From: Rehmannia glutinosa
Lineage: Eukaryota; Streptophyta; Magnoliopsida; Lamiales; Orobanchaceae
DNA length: 64,000 nt
Assembly (NCBI GenBank): GCA_016081115.2
Contig: CM071926.1
Span: 8,197,971-8,261,970 of the forward strand
Reading direction: 5' to 3'
Shown: piece by piece, positions 12,452-25,284 of the stretch
How the letters are laid out: every line of letters starts with the position of its first letter
Numbering within the stretch: the stretch's first letter is position 1
Translations under genes and position numbers: made by a program
The notes under the pieces: model-generated
The model's database searches: none
What the model saw: the letters and a program-made list of their open reading frames with translations, nothing else
What the model was told of the DNA's origin: nothing

Positions 12452-12590
12452 TAGTGAAATGGGATCAACCTTGTCTTCATGGTAGAAGTTTGTGTTGTCA
12501 GTTGATTGACCCGTGTTCGATTTCATGTGAATGCGTGTGTTCCTCCTCTACTATCCCCCACCTTGTAATTAAAAAAAAAATAGTGAAATG
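12452..12590 (+). mobile_element. SINE with 10-bp TSD (family 1)
   Basis: A body of about 119 bp (12462-12580) runs from gatcaacctt through a B-box-like gtgttcgattt (about 12512) to a terminal A10 run. It is flanked by tagtgaaatg at 12452-12461 and 12581-12590. Tail, B-box-like motif and target duplication together identify a tRNA-related SINE. A second member lies on the other strand at 14381-14564. Confidence 0.8.
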
Positions 12591-13364
12591 CTAACTTCTA
12601 ACTACATTATCAACATAAAGTTTAATCAAGATAATCAAAATATAGAGATTTCCCAAAGTGATGGGACCAATTGTTTCTTATAATCTTGATCATAGAAAGG
12701 ACTATAGAGAACCCCACTCCCTTTTCATACCAAATGACTTTGCCAAATTGTTATATATATCCAATCTTCTTTATGGTTCACTGAATCTAGAGTTTGTGTA
12801 AAATAATGTGATGTTAAATCTAACAATAAAAGACTACTAAAAAGCTCCTCAACTAGGGATGTTTTTCTTTTTAAGGCAAAGGCCCCATTTTTGTGAAGGA
12901 TAATGACTATCTTTATTCCAACTCCTCATTACCACTCAACAGTACTTTTTCTTTGAAAATTAATAAATTATAAACTATATATGATATATATATGGTCCCC
13001 TAACTTGCCTATGATGTGACCAATTGCCTAAGTACTTTACCCAAGAAATGTTTAATTGTTCACTCAAATATTGCAACAAACAAACATTTCCTAAACCATG
13101 TAGGGGAGAAAGGAAAAGGGGATGAGTTGTTTTTGAAAAAAAAGCTCATAACATTGGATTAGAATGGGTCCAAAAAAAGCATTGGTTAGGGATTGATTTC
13201 ACATATTTTTCTTTGTTTGGATGGTCCATTGAGTCCACATCTTGTTCAGATTAGTAATAATACATCAAACCATGTAAAAAGAAGTAATTCTTGAAAATGG
13301 GACTATGGATTGGAATTCAAGTTTTTAACTAATCCTTTAAGCTGTCTTAATATTATATATCAGC
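12591..13364. other. intergenic, nothing recognised
   Basis: AT-rich sequence with no supported gene or repeat. Confidence 0.5.
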
Positions 13365-13500
13365 TACTGTAAAACCTCGATAAATTAATAATGTTGGAAC
13401 CATGAAATTTTATTAATTTAGGAAGGTATTGATTAGTCGAGAAATTCATTGTTTATTGATTTAAAGAGTGTTTTCTTGATTGAGTGAATATAAATTTAAT
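13365..13500. mobile_element. Emigrant/Lemi-like (pogo) transposon end, partial
   Basis: The start, actgtaaaacctcgataaat, followed by repeated attaatttagg and attgattagtcgag motifs, resembles the terminal repeats of the Emigrant/Lemi1 pogo-type family of plants. Only one end is evident, so it is a fragment. The identification rests on remembered family motifs. Confidence 0.45.
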
Positions 13501-14380
13501 TACATAAAAAAACAATCAACAACATAGTTATTCAAGGTAATGCTAATATGTGAAGGGAAATAAATCAAGAAACTTTTGAATGCATCAAGATCAAAAGTTA
13601 CATATGAAATACACTTAGATTAAGATTTCATGAAAAAAAAACAATAGATACATATTTCTTTTTTGAAATTGGAATTAAGAACCAAATAGGGGCGGATTCG
13701 GGGCTTCCCGGCTCCTTTACCACCCCAAATTTTTTTTATCCCATTTTTTTTAAAAAAATTAAAATAAAAATATTATATGCTTTTATTAGGGGTGGAAAAG
13801 TTGGGATGGGGGAAAAAATTAGGCTAGAGTAGCTGAGCCGGCTGACTATGTCTGTGGAGCCAAACATAGCTTAACAACATATTTTGGAATTTGTAGAATT
13901 GATCTAATACAGTTCAGCTGACTTTTGGATGATTGGAGTCCTTTGCAAGTCGATATCAAGGTGAATTTCATTGTGCCCTCAATTGTAAAATATACAGACT
14001 CCAAGTTTCCGAAGAAATATAAGTTATTTTTCAATTTCACCCTCTTCACAAAAATTTGGAATAATATCAAAACTTTAAAATTGTTGCTTGAACTAACTAA
14101 TGTATAAAGCAATTAATTCAAATTAAATCAACTATAAATAGCCATAATTATATTTATAATTAAAGCAATAATTTATATACATATATAGTTGAGGAACCAA
14201 AGTGAAACTCACCCCATTAGTTCGATACATTCATTTTGATCCTAAGTCATGTTGTATTGTTAAGTTGATTTTTTACTATTTTTAAAATTGTAAGTTTGTA
14301 ACATGCGGATGAAAAATGTTGAAATTGATCATCATTAAGAGACGTCACCTATAACCCAAGCCCACTAAAATGAGGTGCAA
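13501..14380. other. intergenic, nothing recognised
   Basis: AT-rich. Overlapping short frames on both strands near 13850-14110 look like chance frames. A GC-rich patch at 13690-13725 is unexplained. Confidence 0.45.
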
Positions 14381-14564
14381 CCCATTAAGGTATGGGTTTT
14401 TTTTTTTTTTTTTTTAAAGTACAATGGGGGGATTTGGGGAGGGAACACACACTCATATGGGATCGACCAGGTCATTCGCCCTTACAACATACGTCTCAAC
14501 CACTGGAGCACAAGGTTGATCTGACGTAATTTTTCTACTGCATGTACATTCCCATTGAGGTATG
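14381..14564 (-). mobile_element. SINE with 14-bp TSD (family 1)
   Basis: Flanked by cccattaaggtatg (14381-14394) and cccattgaggtatg (14551-14564). Read on the minus strand it carries an A-box-like ccagtggttgag, a B-box-like ggtcgatccc and ends in about 20 A. The body matches the plus-strand SINE at 12462, including gatcaacctt, tgtgttcctcc and the tail. It has about 30 bp more at its 5' end, so it may be nearer full length. Confidence 0.8.
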
Positions 14565-16180
14565 ATTTAAATTCAAAAGAAATTGTTTATCTTTTGAATT
14601 ATAAATATTCTCTTACGGCATGATTGGTTTGCCAGAATGAGGTCGGAAATGAATGGATATTTTCCCAAGTCTACTCCCATCCAAATGATTGGTATAATTT
14701 GGTAATGAAAATACCCATTCCAATAGGAATCCATATTTAAAAATGTGAATAACCATTCTTTTGGTCCCCCGTCAGTTTAGTTATTCCTAATTAGTCAAGA
14801 ATAAATTTATATTTTTTTGTGAAATTATTCTTCTAAAAATAACTAAAATATTGGATAAAACTCAAACTCAACTCATCAACATTTGAAAGAAATTTATTAA
14901 TAAATTTTCTACTTATTTATATACTAACTATATATAAATTAAAATTTTCAAACATATTTATTACTTATATGTATATTAGCATAACATATTTATTAATTTT
15001 ATATTATTATAAAAAAGTCATATTTTTGTAAATACGCAATGGATTTTATATAACACATAATATACAAAAAATATATGAATATTTTGATAAATAGTATTCA
15101 TGTTCTATCAGAATTTAAAACTTAGAATCCGAGAATTGCTCCAAGAATAATTTATTGTTTTTTTACATTTTTTTTATAAAAATATAATTGTGTAAAATTT
15201 TATCGATATCATGTATACATATGCATACATGTCTATATTGTTTAACACCAATAAATATAATATAAGATTCTTTTTCATAATAAATTAAATATAATTTTAT
15301 TTTATTTTTTAAAAAATCTGCTTAATGATAATTTGGTTTTCAAAACTATTTGATTCTATTGCTACCATTCATTGTTAATTATCGATATTGATGTTAACAT
15401 TAAGTCAACAAATGGTGATTTTCATTCCTTTCAGCGTTTCACATGCATTTTTTTTACATACCAATCCTAGGAATTTTTATGTCCATTTCCATTCATTCTT
15501 CGTTGTTATTCCATTCCCAAACTTATTCAATTCCATCATATCCGTTAATCCTACCAGATTTGGTGTGGAATGGGTTTTTTTTTAATCGACCCGAGATCCC
15601 ACACTTTCTTGGTGACCTGGAGTATCCCCACACCACAAGGACACGACGACCACACTTCCTCCAAATTATGGGACATCAGTCCCTCCCGAGTATGATCCTA
15701 ATCTCTGGAGGAGGATGGACAAACACACCCAACACTCCGCGTTAGTCTGAGACCTTAGGGTTGCAATTGCAACCCCTCAGCCACCAGGTCAACCTCAACC
15801 ACTGGGGAAGAACGATAACTTGTGATGGGATCTCGTGACATTACTGCACGTGAATTACTTTGAGCACTGCATCCGATTCATTTAACAATTTAACGTTCAA
15901 TTTTATTTTTTTTAATCACCAATTTCCGAATTAGCATCTAAGATCCAGATTACAAGAAGAAAAATAAACAAGTCATAAAATTCAAGATGAAATGCTATGA
16001 AACAAAAAAACAAGCCACAATACTCAAACATATGATGATTTTTCATGTTTCTTAATTTTGTCCTTGAATTTTGACACTTCTTGATACAAAACCACATGTT
16101 AGAAAGAATCATATTAGAACAGCCACATCAATAAAAACATCAGAACAAGAAATCATCAATCAATTCATCTACTAAAGAAG
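14565..16180. other. intergenic; possible decayed DNA transposon
   Basis: AT-rich. The stretch from about 14616 to 15555 opens with gcatgattggtttgcc and closes with ccattccattc-type sequence, loosely like terminal repeats of plant MITE-type elements, but no clean inverted repeat or target duplication was found. The ORF-like stretch at 15388-15745 is not supported. Confidence 0.4.
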
Positions 16181-19100
16181 TTAGTATTCTTTTTCTATCT
16201 CTACACCTTCTTCAAATACCTCAACTTCGAAATCGGTCCATTTCCCATTCTTACAGCTCATATCCTTGTCCACGACCTCGTCCACCATCAGCTCCTCATC
16301 ATTTCTCCAACCCGATATTTCTCTATACAAATCATCGGCCAACCATCGTCTCCTATCTAACATTTTCATCTGCTTAACCCATAATTTGCAACTTCCAGCA
16401 AGAAGCCTCCCACATCTGACTTCCAAACATTCACAAACACAATCGAACAAGACCTTACGCTCGAGCACTTGTTCTTCCATTACTTTGTAATAATCCATTT
16501 TTTCATTCTCTAACTGATCGAAAACATCAGGAGCTATAATCCTGTGAGCTTGTCCCAGAGCAAAATCCTCCAACAACAATTCTGTACAGCAAAGTATATC
16601 TCGAATATATTGTACTTCCCAGTTAGAAGAATCTTTTGAATCGATCATATATAAGCTGGAGTAAACATTTTCAGATATAACCCCAACAGATAGTGTGGAG
16701 GCGGTATCTGATATATCCACATCATCTTCAGCTGTGTGGGATTTCCTAGTAGAGCTCAATTCCTTCCTTCGTAAGATCCGAGTGATAAACATGTCAATGG
16801 ACCTGGAATTTCGATTTATTAATGAGAATGTAAATACAAAGTCTAAGAGGGTTAAAAAAGAAAAACAGACCAATAGAGTCTCTTTCAGAAAGCATTGGTG
16901 TGGGGAATTCCACTGAGGTTTGAGGTAATTACAAAAAGAACAGAGGTTTTTTAGAATCACAAAAATCCGTGAGATTTGCTTTTGTATTACAGTTCACCCC
17001 CTTCATAGGCAAAAACATTTCAAACACCCCAATACATTTGTAAAAAATTTACAGTTATCCCCTTATATTTAAGGCATAATCAAACCTCAATTTTTTTTTT
17101 TGGTAATTTTGAAACTTATCTGGGTTTTCTTGTAATTACTAATTAACCCAAACCTCAGGGATTTCAATTATCCTTAGAAATAATGAGATAAGCCCCTGAA
17201 TAGGTCACATTGGATAATATTCTAAAATCCAATCCGGCAATACATATGCATGTTGTCCACAAAAATCAGAGTTCATTATCAAGAGAAAATGCAACTAAAG
17301 AATAAATGAAAGAGGATTGGTAATTTTACCTTCATTACTTGGGCTTCTGTCAACGTTGAATGAGTCAGAACTAGCCCCCGACAACGAAGGCTGACTTGAG
17401 AATGAAATTGACCCTTGCAAATGAAGATTTCTCCGATACTCAATGTTGCTGTTATCGACATCCCTTTCGATGTATCCTCGCCCCTGAAAGTCAAGTGAAG
17501 TTAAGCACACTATTACTGTGAATTCAATTTGTATGAAGTGAAATATTGATAATTAAAATAAAGTAGTCAACAATTTCCTGTGAGAGCATAACAAGAGAAA
17601 AGGTCTAGCCATTCAAGAAATCATCATCTCTGCGCTCCCACTGCAAATATGCCGTGCATGGACTGAATTTGGAGGGGCCATACTTCCAAGATTTATAGCA
17701 GGGTAGGTATATTTATCCTCATTTTTTGGAACATCTCCTAAATGTTTAAAGGGGCCTTCTCTAGTTATTTGCTAACATTTACTTTCTAAACTAAGCACAA
17801 ATGAAACACTTATGCTTCACCATCCCACTTGATAAAAGAAACTCAGGTTTAGGTCGTTTTTGGGATGATTATAACCCCAAGTTAGTGCTTTCATACACAT
17901 GATTTTTCAGAGGAAAAAACTTTAAATTTTTTCACTTCCATTACTTGATGCAAAAATATGTGACTGAGGCTATGTCTATATAATCTTAAAATATGCATGG
18001 TCTGATTCATTTCAGATAATGGAAGCATTGTACCAGTCACTGGACCATGTTCACTTTTACAAGAATGAACTTTCTAAATGGACACATGAAACGAAAAAGC
18101 CAATAATCAGGAGACGAGGTTTTCTATTCTATGACTCCATGAGTACAAAACATTGCAGAAAGATCAGTCTCAATCTTAAAAAAATTCATGTATTTAATGA
18201 TATTTCTATCCAGGCCCCTAGCACCTTGTTTTGAACACAATGATAATGAAAATCAATAGGCGCTAAGATGCAATGGTTTATGGTTCTATGTCCTTTTCTC
18301 ATATTAACAGTCCATGCCCAGATGCCAAGTTATCTAACAAAATATCATTTACGTATCACTCTCTTAACTTATATGCTTTTCTATTCATGCCACGTAATAT
18401 GAATAGGAGCTCTAGACCAATAATTCAAAGTGAAAACACATAAAATTCATTAAGATGCTGTAGAGATGCGGAATCCCAGTTAGTCAATTCATAGGCAATG
18501 CATCGAAACAAAAGATGTGATTATCTTCCACAAATGCCTTCATAGGTAGGGTGGACCATTTAACCAGACATTTTTCTAATATAATATTGTGGTGGGATAA
18601 AATCTTGATAAATTAATTAAGTATTTAAATTCAGAGGTCAGCTATTGAGAGAGAAAATCAGGAACCATACAGATACAGCAATCATGACGTGCAAAATAAA
18701 ATGGTTAGATTCAACATGCCTGGCTATGGGTAGTTTAGAATAATTTGGTCTTCCCAAATTTAAATATCAACAATTAGAGAAGAAAGAACCCATTACGTCT
18801 AAGGACATCAACTTTTAAAACTTGAATAATGCTTAGCCCGGTATTTAGCACTAAATAAGTTTTCTCACAAGTTTCCCCAAAGATTATGCATTCACATAGA
18901 GTAAAATGAAAAGAGTTACAAAAAGACATGGATGCACAAAAACAGATCAACAAAAGAAAGTGTTGTAGAGGTGAAGTACCATCTTTTCTTTCCCAGCTTT
19001 GAGCCCATGATTGTCGGTAGAAGGGCAATCGAAGCTGTACTGGATTTCCTGTTTACTTTTGCATGTATCATTATCCACAGGCAGGGACTTTACTAAGTTG

Positions 19101-21103
19101 ATGGTTGGACCAATGTTTCCATAGCTGTTGCCAGAATTAGAAAAAGAAGCTGCTTCTGACAGGTCATTCTGAGACATCTCAACCCTAGAAGTCAATTCTT
19201 TCAGTTTTTGTTCCAAAAGAACACTCAAAGCATCCCCTCCAATGACATTAAACCCTGAAGAGGTCGCAGCAGAATTTCTAAAGTCAGATTCTTGTACACT
19301 AGGATCGCAATTGAGAAAAGATGAGCTACTTGCTTCGGTTGTACCACAAGAATTGGATCCAGCTCTGATTTTTGATTGGAGATGTAAATGTGAATGATAC
19401 AACATCCAAACTATTTTTCTTGTCAAATCCATCCCATTTCGAATCATCTTCAAATGCAACATTACATTTTACAGATTTTTTCACCTTGCATCATCCCTGT
19501 TTTTTGGGCAACACTTCCACCAGACTGAGTATCCCCATTTATTGACGGTTTTTTCTTCGAAGTTGTCTTTGCTCTAGATGATGAAAGCTCTTTTCCAGGA
19601 TCAGCTGCTACAATGTTTGTCTTCCTGGATGTTACCACATTATTGACAACAATCTTATTTACAGTCCTATTCGTCCGCCCGTTTATGTAATTGCTAGACA
19701 AATTTGACTCTTTTTCTTTCCTTTGGATGGGAACAAGAAGGTCCAAAATTTTCTTCCTCTTCAGCAAATGCACAATTCTGCTTCTGATTATTCAGCCTGA
19801 GAACCTCAGAATGCCTTCTTGATGAACTTTTCTTTTCCAATCTCTTCTGTGTATTTGGTAGATCTCTACTAATTTTGACGTCTATTATGTTCCTTTTGCT
19901 TCTCATAACTTCTGTTACCAATAGAAGTCAACCCCGTCTCTTTTCTGAATGTTGGCCTTCGCCTGAACTGCAAGGGACACTGGCTTTCCTTACTCTTTAA
20001 TCTTTGAGAACCAGCCCTTCGTGATTCTTCCGAACCCATATATAGATAACTGTCTTCTGATCGGTTTTTACCCCTGGCATTAAGTTGTTTCTTTATATTC
20101 ATGGAAGTTTGATCTTTGTTTCTTTGGGATGCATCAGCTGATTGAGATGTTCTCCGAGAAGCCTCCATCTTCTCCTTCATATCCCGAATTCTAAATGGAA
20201 CAGAAGAAGAACCGAGGGACGGAAAGTTGCCTTTAGCGGTTGACCGTGGACTCTGCTCCATTATTTTGGCTGCTGCCTCGATTATGTAAGCAGCATTTTT
20301 AGGCGAACAAATCCGGGACTCTTGATAGGAGATAAGAGACGGTGGTGAGTAACAGAAATGGGCTTTGCATATTTCGGAGGCAAGCAATACCTCTGTTTGA
20401 AACCTCTCTAAATGCCGGCTCTGCATCTTCTGCACCCTGAGGTCCAAAGGGTTCCTACTCAATCCATCCAATTTATTTAAAACGCTCTCAAAGATTACAA
20501 TATCATGTTCACTTTGGAATGCAGGTGCAGCCATCACATAACTAGAATCTCTGAATGAGTGAGACTCAATATATGGGGTAAAACAAGGCTCGTTAGCATT
20601 TGACAACGGCAATGAATCGAGTCCCATAAGACGTGCTACTACCCCAGGTGCTTTTGTTCCGTATTCTGAGTCGCCACTTGCTGAAGAAGCATAATGATAA
20701 TCATTATGACCTCTGGCATTTGTAGAAAACCCATTTTCAAGCCCCTTCAAACAAGCATACAACAAAAGAGCATAGATCAGTACACATTTAATAAAATTCA
20801 GTGCCAACTAGCAGAGAAGAAAAATCAAGAGAATTTACCTGCTGATGTCGTGCGATGACTGAACCATGATAGTTTTCTTTCCCTTGGTTTGAACTCTCTG
20901 CACCACAAGATACCAAATTACATTCAACACTAAGAAACAGATAAAACAAGATGATTAAAAATTGAAGGGAGGTTTCCATTGTACAATGAGAAAAAAATTT
21001 ACCAGGTAAATCTGATTTGCTTGAGAAGAGCTTCTTCCGAGATTTACTGTTCCAATCGAACAACTGAAAAAAGCCTCCCTTTACCTCGCTTTTCAACCTC
21101 CAT
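16181..21103 (-). CDS. TRM/LONGIFOLIA-like protein with DUF4378 domain
   Basis: A spliced gene for a plant-specific protein of the TONNEAU1-recruiting motif superfamily, whose members act at cortical microtubules. Probable exons, 5' to 3': 21003-21103, 20839-20897, 18980-20744, 17330-17483, and a last exon from about 16800 to the TAA at 16181. Exon 1 gives the KGGFFQLFDWN block typical of this subgroup. Exon 3 has the DUF3741-type motif APGVVARLMGLDSLP and the conserved LLEQKLKELTSRVE. The last exon holds DUF4378 (WEVQYIRDIL, LFDQLE-like, KLLFDCVCECL). Splice junctions join in frame (LPE/SSNQGKEN, HQQ/GLENG). The chosen ATG at 21103 reads MEVEKR but needs one base shift to reach KGGFF. Further frame changes fall near 19900, 19740 and 19470. 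The last acceptor is not resolved. The family is clear; the TRM subgroup is not. Confidence 0.8.
16922..17173. mobile_element. MULE-type fold-back MITE, degenerate (subfamily B)
   Basis: Runs from gaggtaattacaaaaag to caattatcc, with the internal taaggcataatcaaacctc that marks subfamily B (compare 59562-59845). It lies in the last intron of the TRM-like gene. No target duplication could be seen. Confidence 0.55.
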
Positions 21104-21898
21104 TTTAATTTCTAAACTCAAAACTGGAAATTCACCAGATAGTCAAGTGATATCCATCTGCAAAATGCACCGAGATTTTTCCAAGCTTCACACTCAGGAA
21201 CTTCAACAAATTAAAAATTGGACAAACAAAACAAGCTAATTAAATTAATAAAACATGAGTGATAGCTTAAAAATCAGTCCCACTATCAAGGTCAACAAAA
21301 CCTAAACACCATTCCACAGAACTAAATGCATATATAAATGTAAAGAATCTCCAAACATCTACTTTATTTCTAATCAAAGCTAAGGGGGATCAAAATCTGC
21401 ATTGCAGATCACACTACATAGATCAAACTGATACCTCATTTCCCATTAATCCCCAAATTCAAGAAAACAAACACACAAGCCAACATTTGTTTAAAAAAAT
21501 AGAGAAAAAACCCACTTGTTATAGAAACACAACAAACCAAATGGTCAAACTATTTGTAACAATCATACAAATTCCATCGCTTATAAATTATAATACTACA
21601 TCTCATTTTTTACGGGTATTTGTACGTGTCTACAGAAAAATATATTTGTATAATATAGCTACATTGAAATGGGCAGGCCTCATTTTTTCCAGAAAAAGAA
21701 AAAAAAATAATAAAAGCAAAAAGTGCGAAAACACACCTGTAATGCTCATGGTCAAAATCTGTACATATCAAAGAAGACTCCGTATAATCTTTTTCCAGAA
21801 TCAGCAGCAGTATAAAGAAGTAAAAATGAGTGCGGAGGTAGAGATCTATGGTGTTCGACCAGAACTGGATATGGATTTTGAATTTCGATCCGCAGTGC

Positions 21899-21938
<40 letters not shown>

Positions 21939-21960
21939 GAAAAGAAAAATAGTGAAAATA
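21104..21960 (-). promoter_or_regulatory. upstream region of TRM-like gene with GA repeat
   Basis: Likely 5' UTR and promoter of the minus-strand gene. A perfect GA/CT microsatellite lies at about 21902-21933; CT-rich tracts are common in plant core promoters and 5' leaders. The start site is not seen. Confidence 0.4.
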
Positions 21961-24788
21961 TGGATTTGTCAGCCACCACCGTTAAGGCGTTATGTATTTG
22001 AGTATTGAATATTGAATAAATATTAACTGTTTAAAGCTATAGTCCATGGGTACATTCAATTCAATTTAATTTAGTGTACTTTAATACGCAAATAGTAAGA
22101 AAATAATTCTAACAAAAATCCTAGAAGGATAATTTGTGTATAATTTTCACATACTTTTTCCAAGAAAATTGTTTGAAGTTTTTCACTAATTTCTCATGTG
22201 CCTAAGGGGAAAAAGGGAAAGAAATGTACAAACATATTTTTAGTTAACAACTAATTTAAACAATTAAACAAGTTCATTGAATGGATAAAAAAAAGTTCAT
22301 TGAAGTGACGTGAAATCACACACTCGTTAGAATTTGAAGTTAATTTAAATTTGTATTTCCATGCTTAATATATTCAGGCCTATAAACTAAATCTAGTTTA
22401 TGGATTTCTTGATTTAACTTGTTTATATATGTAATTACATACATAATATGTAATACTTATTTATTTACTCTCGATTAATTCATATCCAGCATAAATTTTG
22501 TTCATGACTCAAATTATTTTAATAAACTAAAGGCCTACTGACCCAAACGAAAAGAAATACGCAATAGTGTCAGATATCACACCCAAGTCCAATTTGAGCT
22601 ATATACAAAGTGGACTAATTTTAGCTAATTTTCCATGTGGGATGGTGTTTAGCCGTTGAAATTAATTTTGAGAAATTCAAAATGTTAACTCATCTATTCA
22701 TTAATTACGTAAAATTTTAAAATCACATAAACCTTTTAGTTTTGTAAAAGAATTTCATATTGGATATTAAAGTCCATTGTCCTTGTAAATCAGCATTAGT
22801 TGTGACTTGGAAGAAAAGAAAAAAACCAAATTTCTTGGATAAATAGTTAACAGAAGAATTGATGCTTATATATTTTAATACTAAAGGAATAAAAGGAAAT
22901 TTTTTAATATATTTCCTTTTCACATTCCATCTCCTACTTGGTTTTCTAACTTACTACCCTTTACTTTGCTCTCTGTCGCCCACTACTGTGTGTGTATGTA
23001 TATTATTTCAAGGTCCCAAAATCGAGAAGAAGAGGGGCACTCTCAATTTAGTTTTCAAGAAAAACATCAAAGCTTAATAAATATTCTCGATCCTATCCAT
23101 AGTCCATAATATTCACAATTAATTACTTTTCTTGTATTACAAAAACAAGAATTTTATCCCAATGAAACATGTTTACCTTGTAGCTTTCACTAATTAAATC
23201 TTTAAAAGTAGTTTAAGTTATTGGAAAGCCACATGGTAATATGGTATAGACATGCTTTTCTAGTCAAATATGCAAATAGACTGCCTTTCAATAACTTTTG
23301 ATGCCTCCCCCACTCTCACTCTCACTCTCTCTCTCTATATATGTCCTCAATAAATAAATATATATTAATATATAATAGGTTTGAAAAACAAATTAAGTTA
23401 CATAATGCTCAACTCAAAATCAATTGTTCAAAGTTTATTGCTAAATTTGTTGATATAATAAAAAAAGCTTGAAAATATAGGATAAAATTTGAAGTTCAAA
23501 AAACTAGTAAAAAATAACAATATAGGTGTAAAAACTAATTAAAAGATCTAAACTACTTAAACTCCGGTTTATGTTATGTTCAATTAAAAATATGTTCTAG
23601 CTCAATTCGAATAATTTACCAAACGCAAAATACAATATTTTTTATTGAGTGCAAATTTAAATCATTACAATGGGGTTTATATGGTTGATGACTTGAATCT
23701 TTGACCTCACTAGCCTCTAAGGCTTTAATTAGTGAAATCAAGTGGGAGAGATGGTTCACACACAACTTTTAAACTTGATAAAAAAATATGTTTGAATAAT
23801 AATGTGTGTTAGATGGATTTAATTTATTCATATAACTATGCATAGAATAACATTATACCATAGTAAGTAAATCAATAGATATATACGGCTGAAGATTCAA
23901 ATAACACTTTAATATGTCAACAAAGTTGTTGTACGTCTCAAATTTACTTCAAATCAAAGTTTTATTTCTCAACGTGATTATTTTTATTTCAAAATTATTC
24001 TCTTAGCTTAAAGTAAGTTTAATATGATACTATTCTTAATTTTAAATTTCTTTTTTAATATTTCTAATTAGTATTTTGAATCTCTAATAACTATTACAAA
24101 CAAATTTGTAACACTAAAATTTTATTTTTAAACAAATCTCGTGTACCAGGTGTTATTTAGTTTGAAATAAAATAAGATCTCACTTTTTTTTTTTTTCTCT
24201 AGATGGCACGAATCATATTGAATCTATTAAAGTCCAAGTCAAATACTTCCCAATCTGTTGCTAAAGATGGTACATAGCTTTCTGGTAATAAATTCATAGT
24301 GGGCCGCACAGAGAGAAGAAGCTGTTCCGGGTCATTTGTCTGAAATTTGATCATTATTTTTATTCTATGTAAATATGAACTTTAATTATATTTATAAAGG
24401 AGCTAATCTATATTTGTTCTTTTAAACATATTTTGTTAAGAACCTATATTATGTAGTATAAAATAAGTCGGTATATGTGCATATAATGGTAACCTAGACG
24501 ACTGTGAAAACAAAATGTCTTAAAAAAACTATGAATTAATTTGTGGTAGTTGTCTGTATCTGAAAGTAACTAATGATCACCTCTCTACGAGATGAAGGGT
24601 TATTGGTGCATTTGAAGTACAAATTCTAAAAAAATTGTTTGACACCTTATAGCTCAAAAAGAAAAGTAAGGTCACCTCAACTTATAGTCAAAATAAATTT
24701 TTTCAACTTTTTACAAATTAATTTAAGTTTAAAATTTTAATTATAAAATTGTTATTAATACTATTTTAAAATTCTATGACCTTGGTGT
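21961..24788. other. intergenic, nothing recognised
   Basis: AT-rich sequence without a supported gene. A short CT/AT microsatellite is at 23313-23342. Confidence 0.5.
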
Positions 24789-25284
24789 ATCCAAACCAGT
24801 GTTTTAAATACCGTACGGTGATTAAGCGGTCAAGCCACCGATGGCGGTTCAACGGTCCGGACGGTTCAACCGTTAATTTTACCCATTTTACCGTTTTAAT
24901 AAAAAAATAATTATATTTGATATTATATTATATAAAATATGGATGTAATTCATTAAATAAAAGAAAAAGAGATTGTATATATGTATAGTTAAAAGGAAAA
25001 AATATCTATATATTTAGCTCAAATTTCAAATAATGACATAAATATATTAAATATTAAGTTTAAAATTTTATTTTTATAAAAAAATATAAACAGAAAAAAT
25101 TTAAAATAATGACAAAGCGGTTGAAGCAATGTTGTGATTTTTGGCGGTATGTTCGATTAACGGTATTGGCCAGGTTCTTGTGAAATAGTTTTAGGGCGCC
25201 TTTATCCCCAGGGCCAAGCCGCGGTATCGGTATAACCCGGTTGAAGAAGGCGATGCGGTCGGTATTTAAAACAGTGATCCAAAC
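24789..25284. mobile_element. hAT-type MITE with 8-bp TSD
   Basis: A 480-bp unit (24797-25276) has terminal inverted repeats cagtgttttaaatacc and ggtatttaaaacagtg (15 of 16 paired). It is flanked by identical 8-bp repeats atccaaac (24789-24796 and 25277-25284). CA-starting repeats and 8-bp duplications are diagnostic of the hAT superfamily. No transposase frame is present, so it is non-autonomous. The inner parts near each end are GC-rich (ggcggttcaacggtccgg). Confidence 0.85.

Noticed and set aside
22630..22700. Resemblance to the copia LTR (ccatgtgggat, gagaaatt)
   Set aside because: Only short shared words; no continuous alignment with the LTR could be made by eye.
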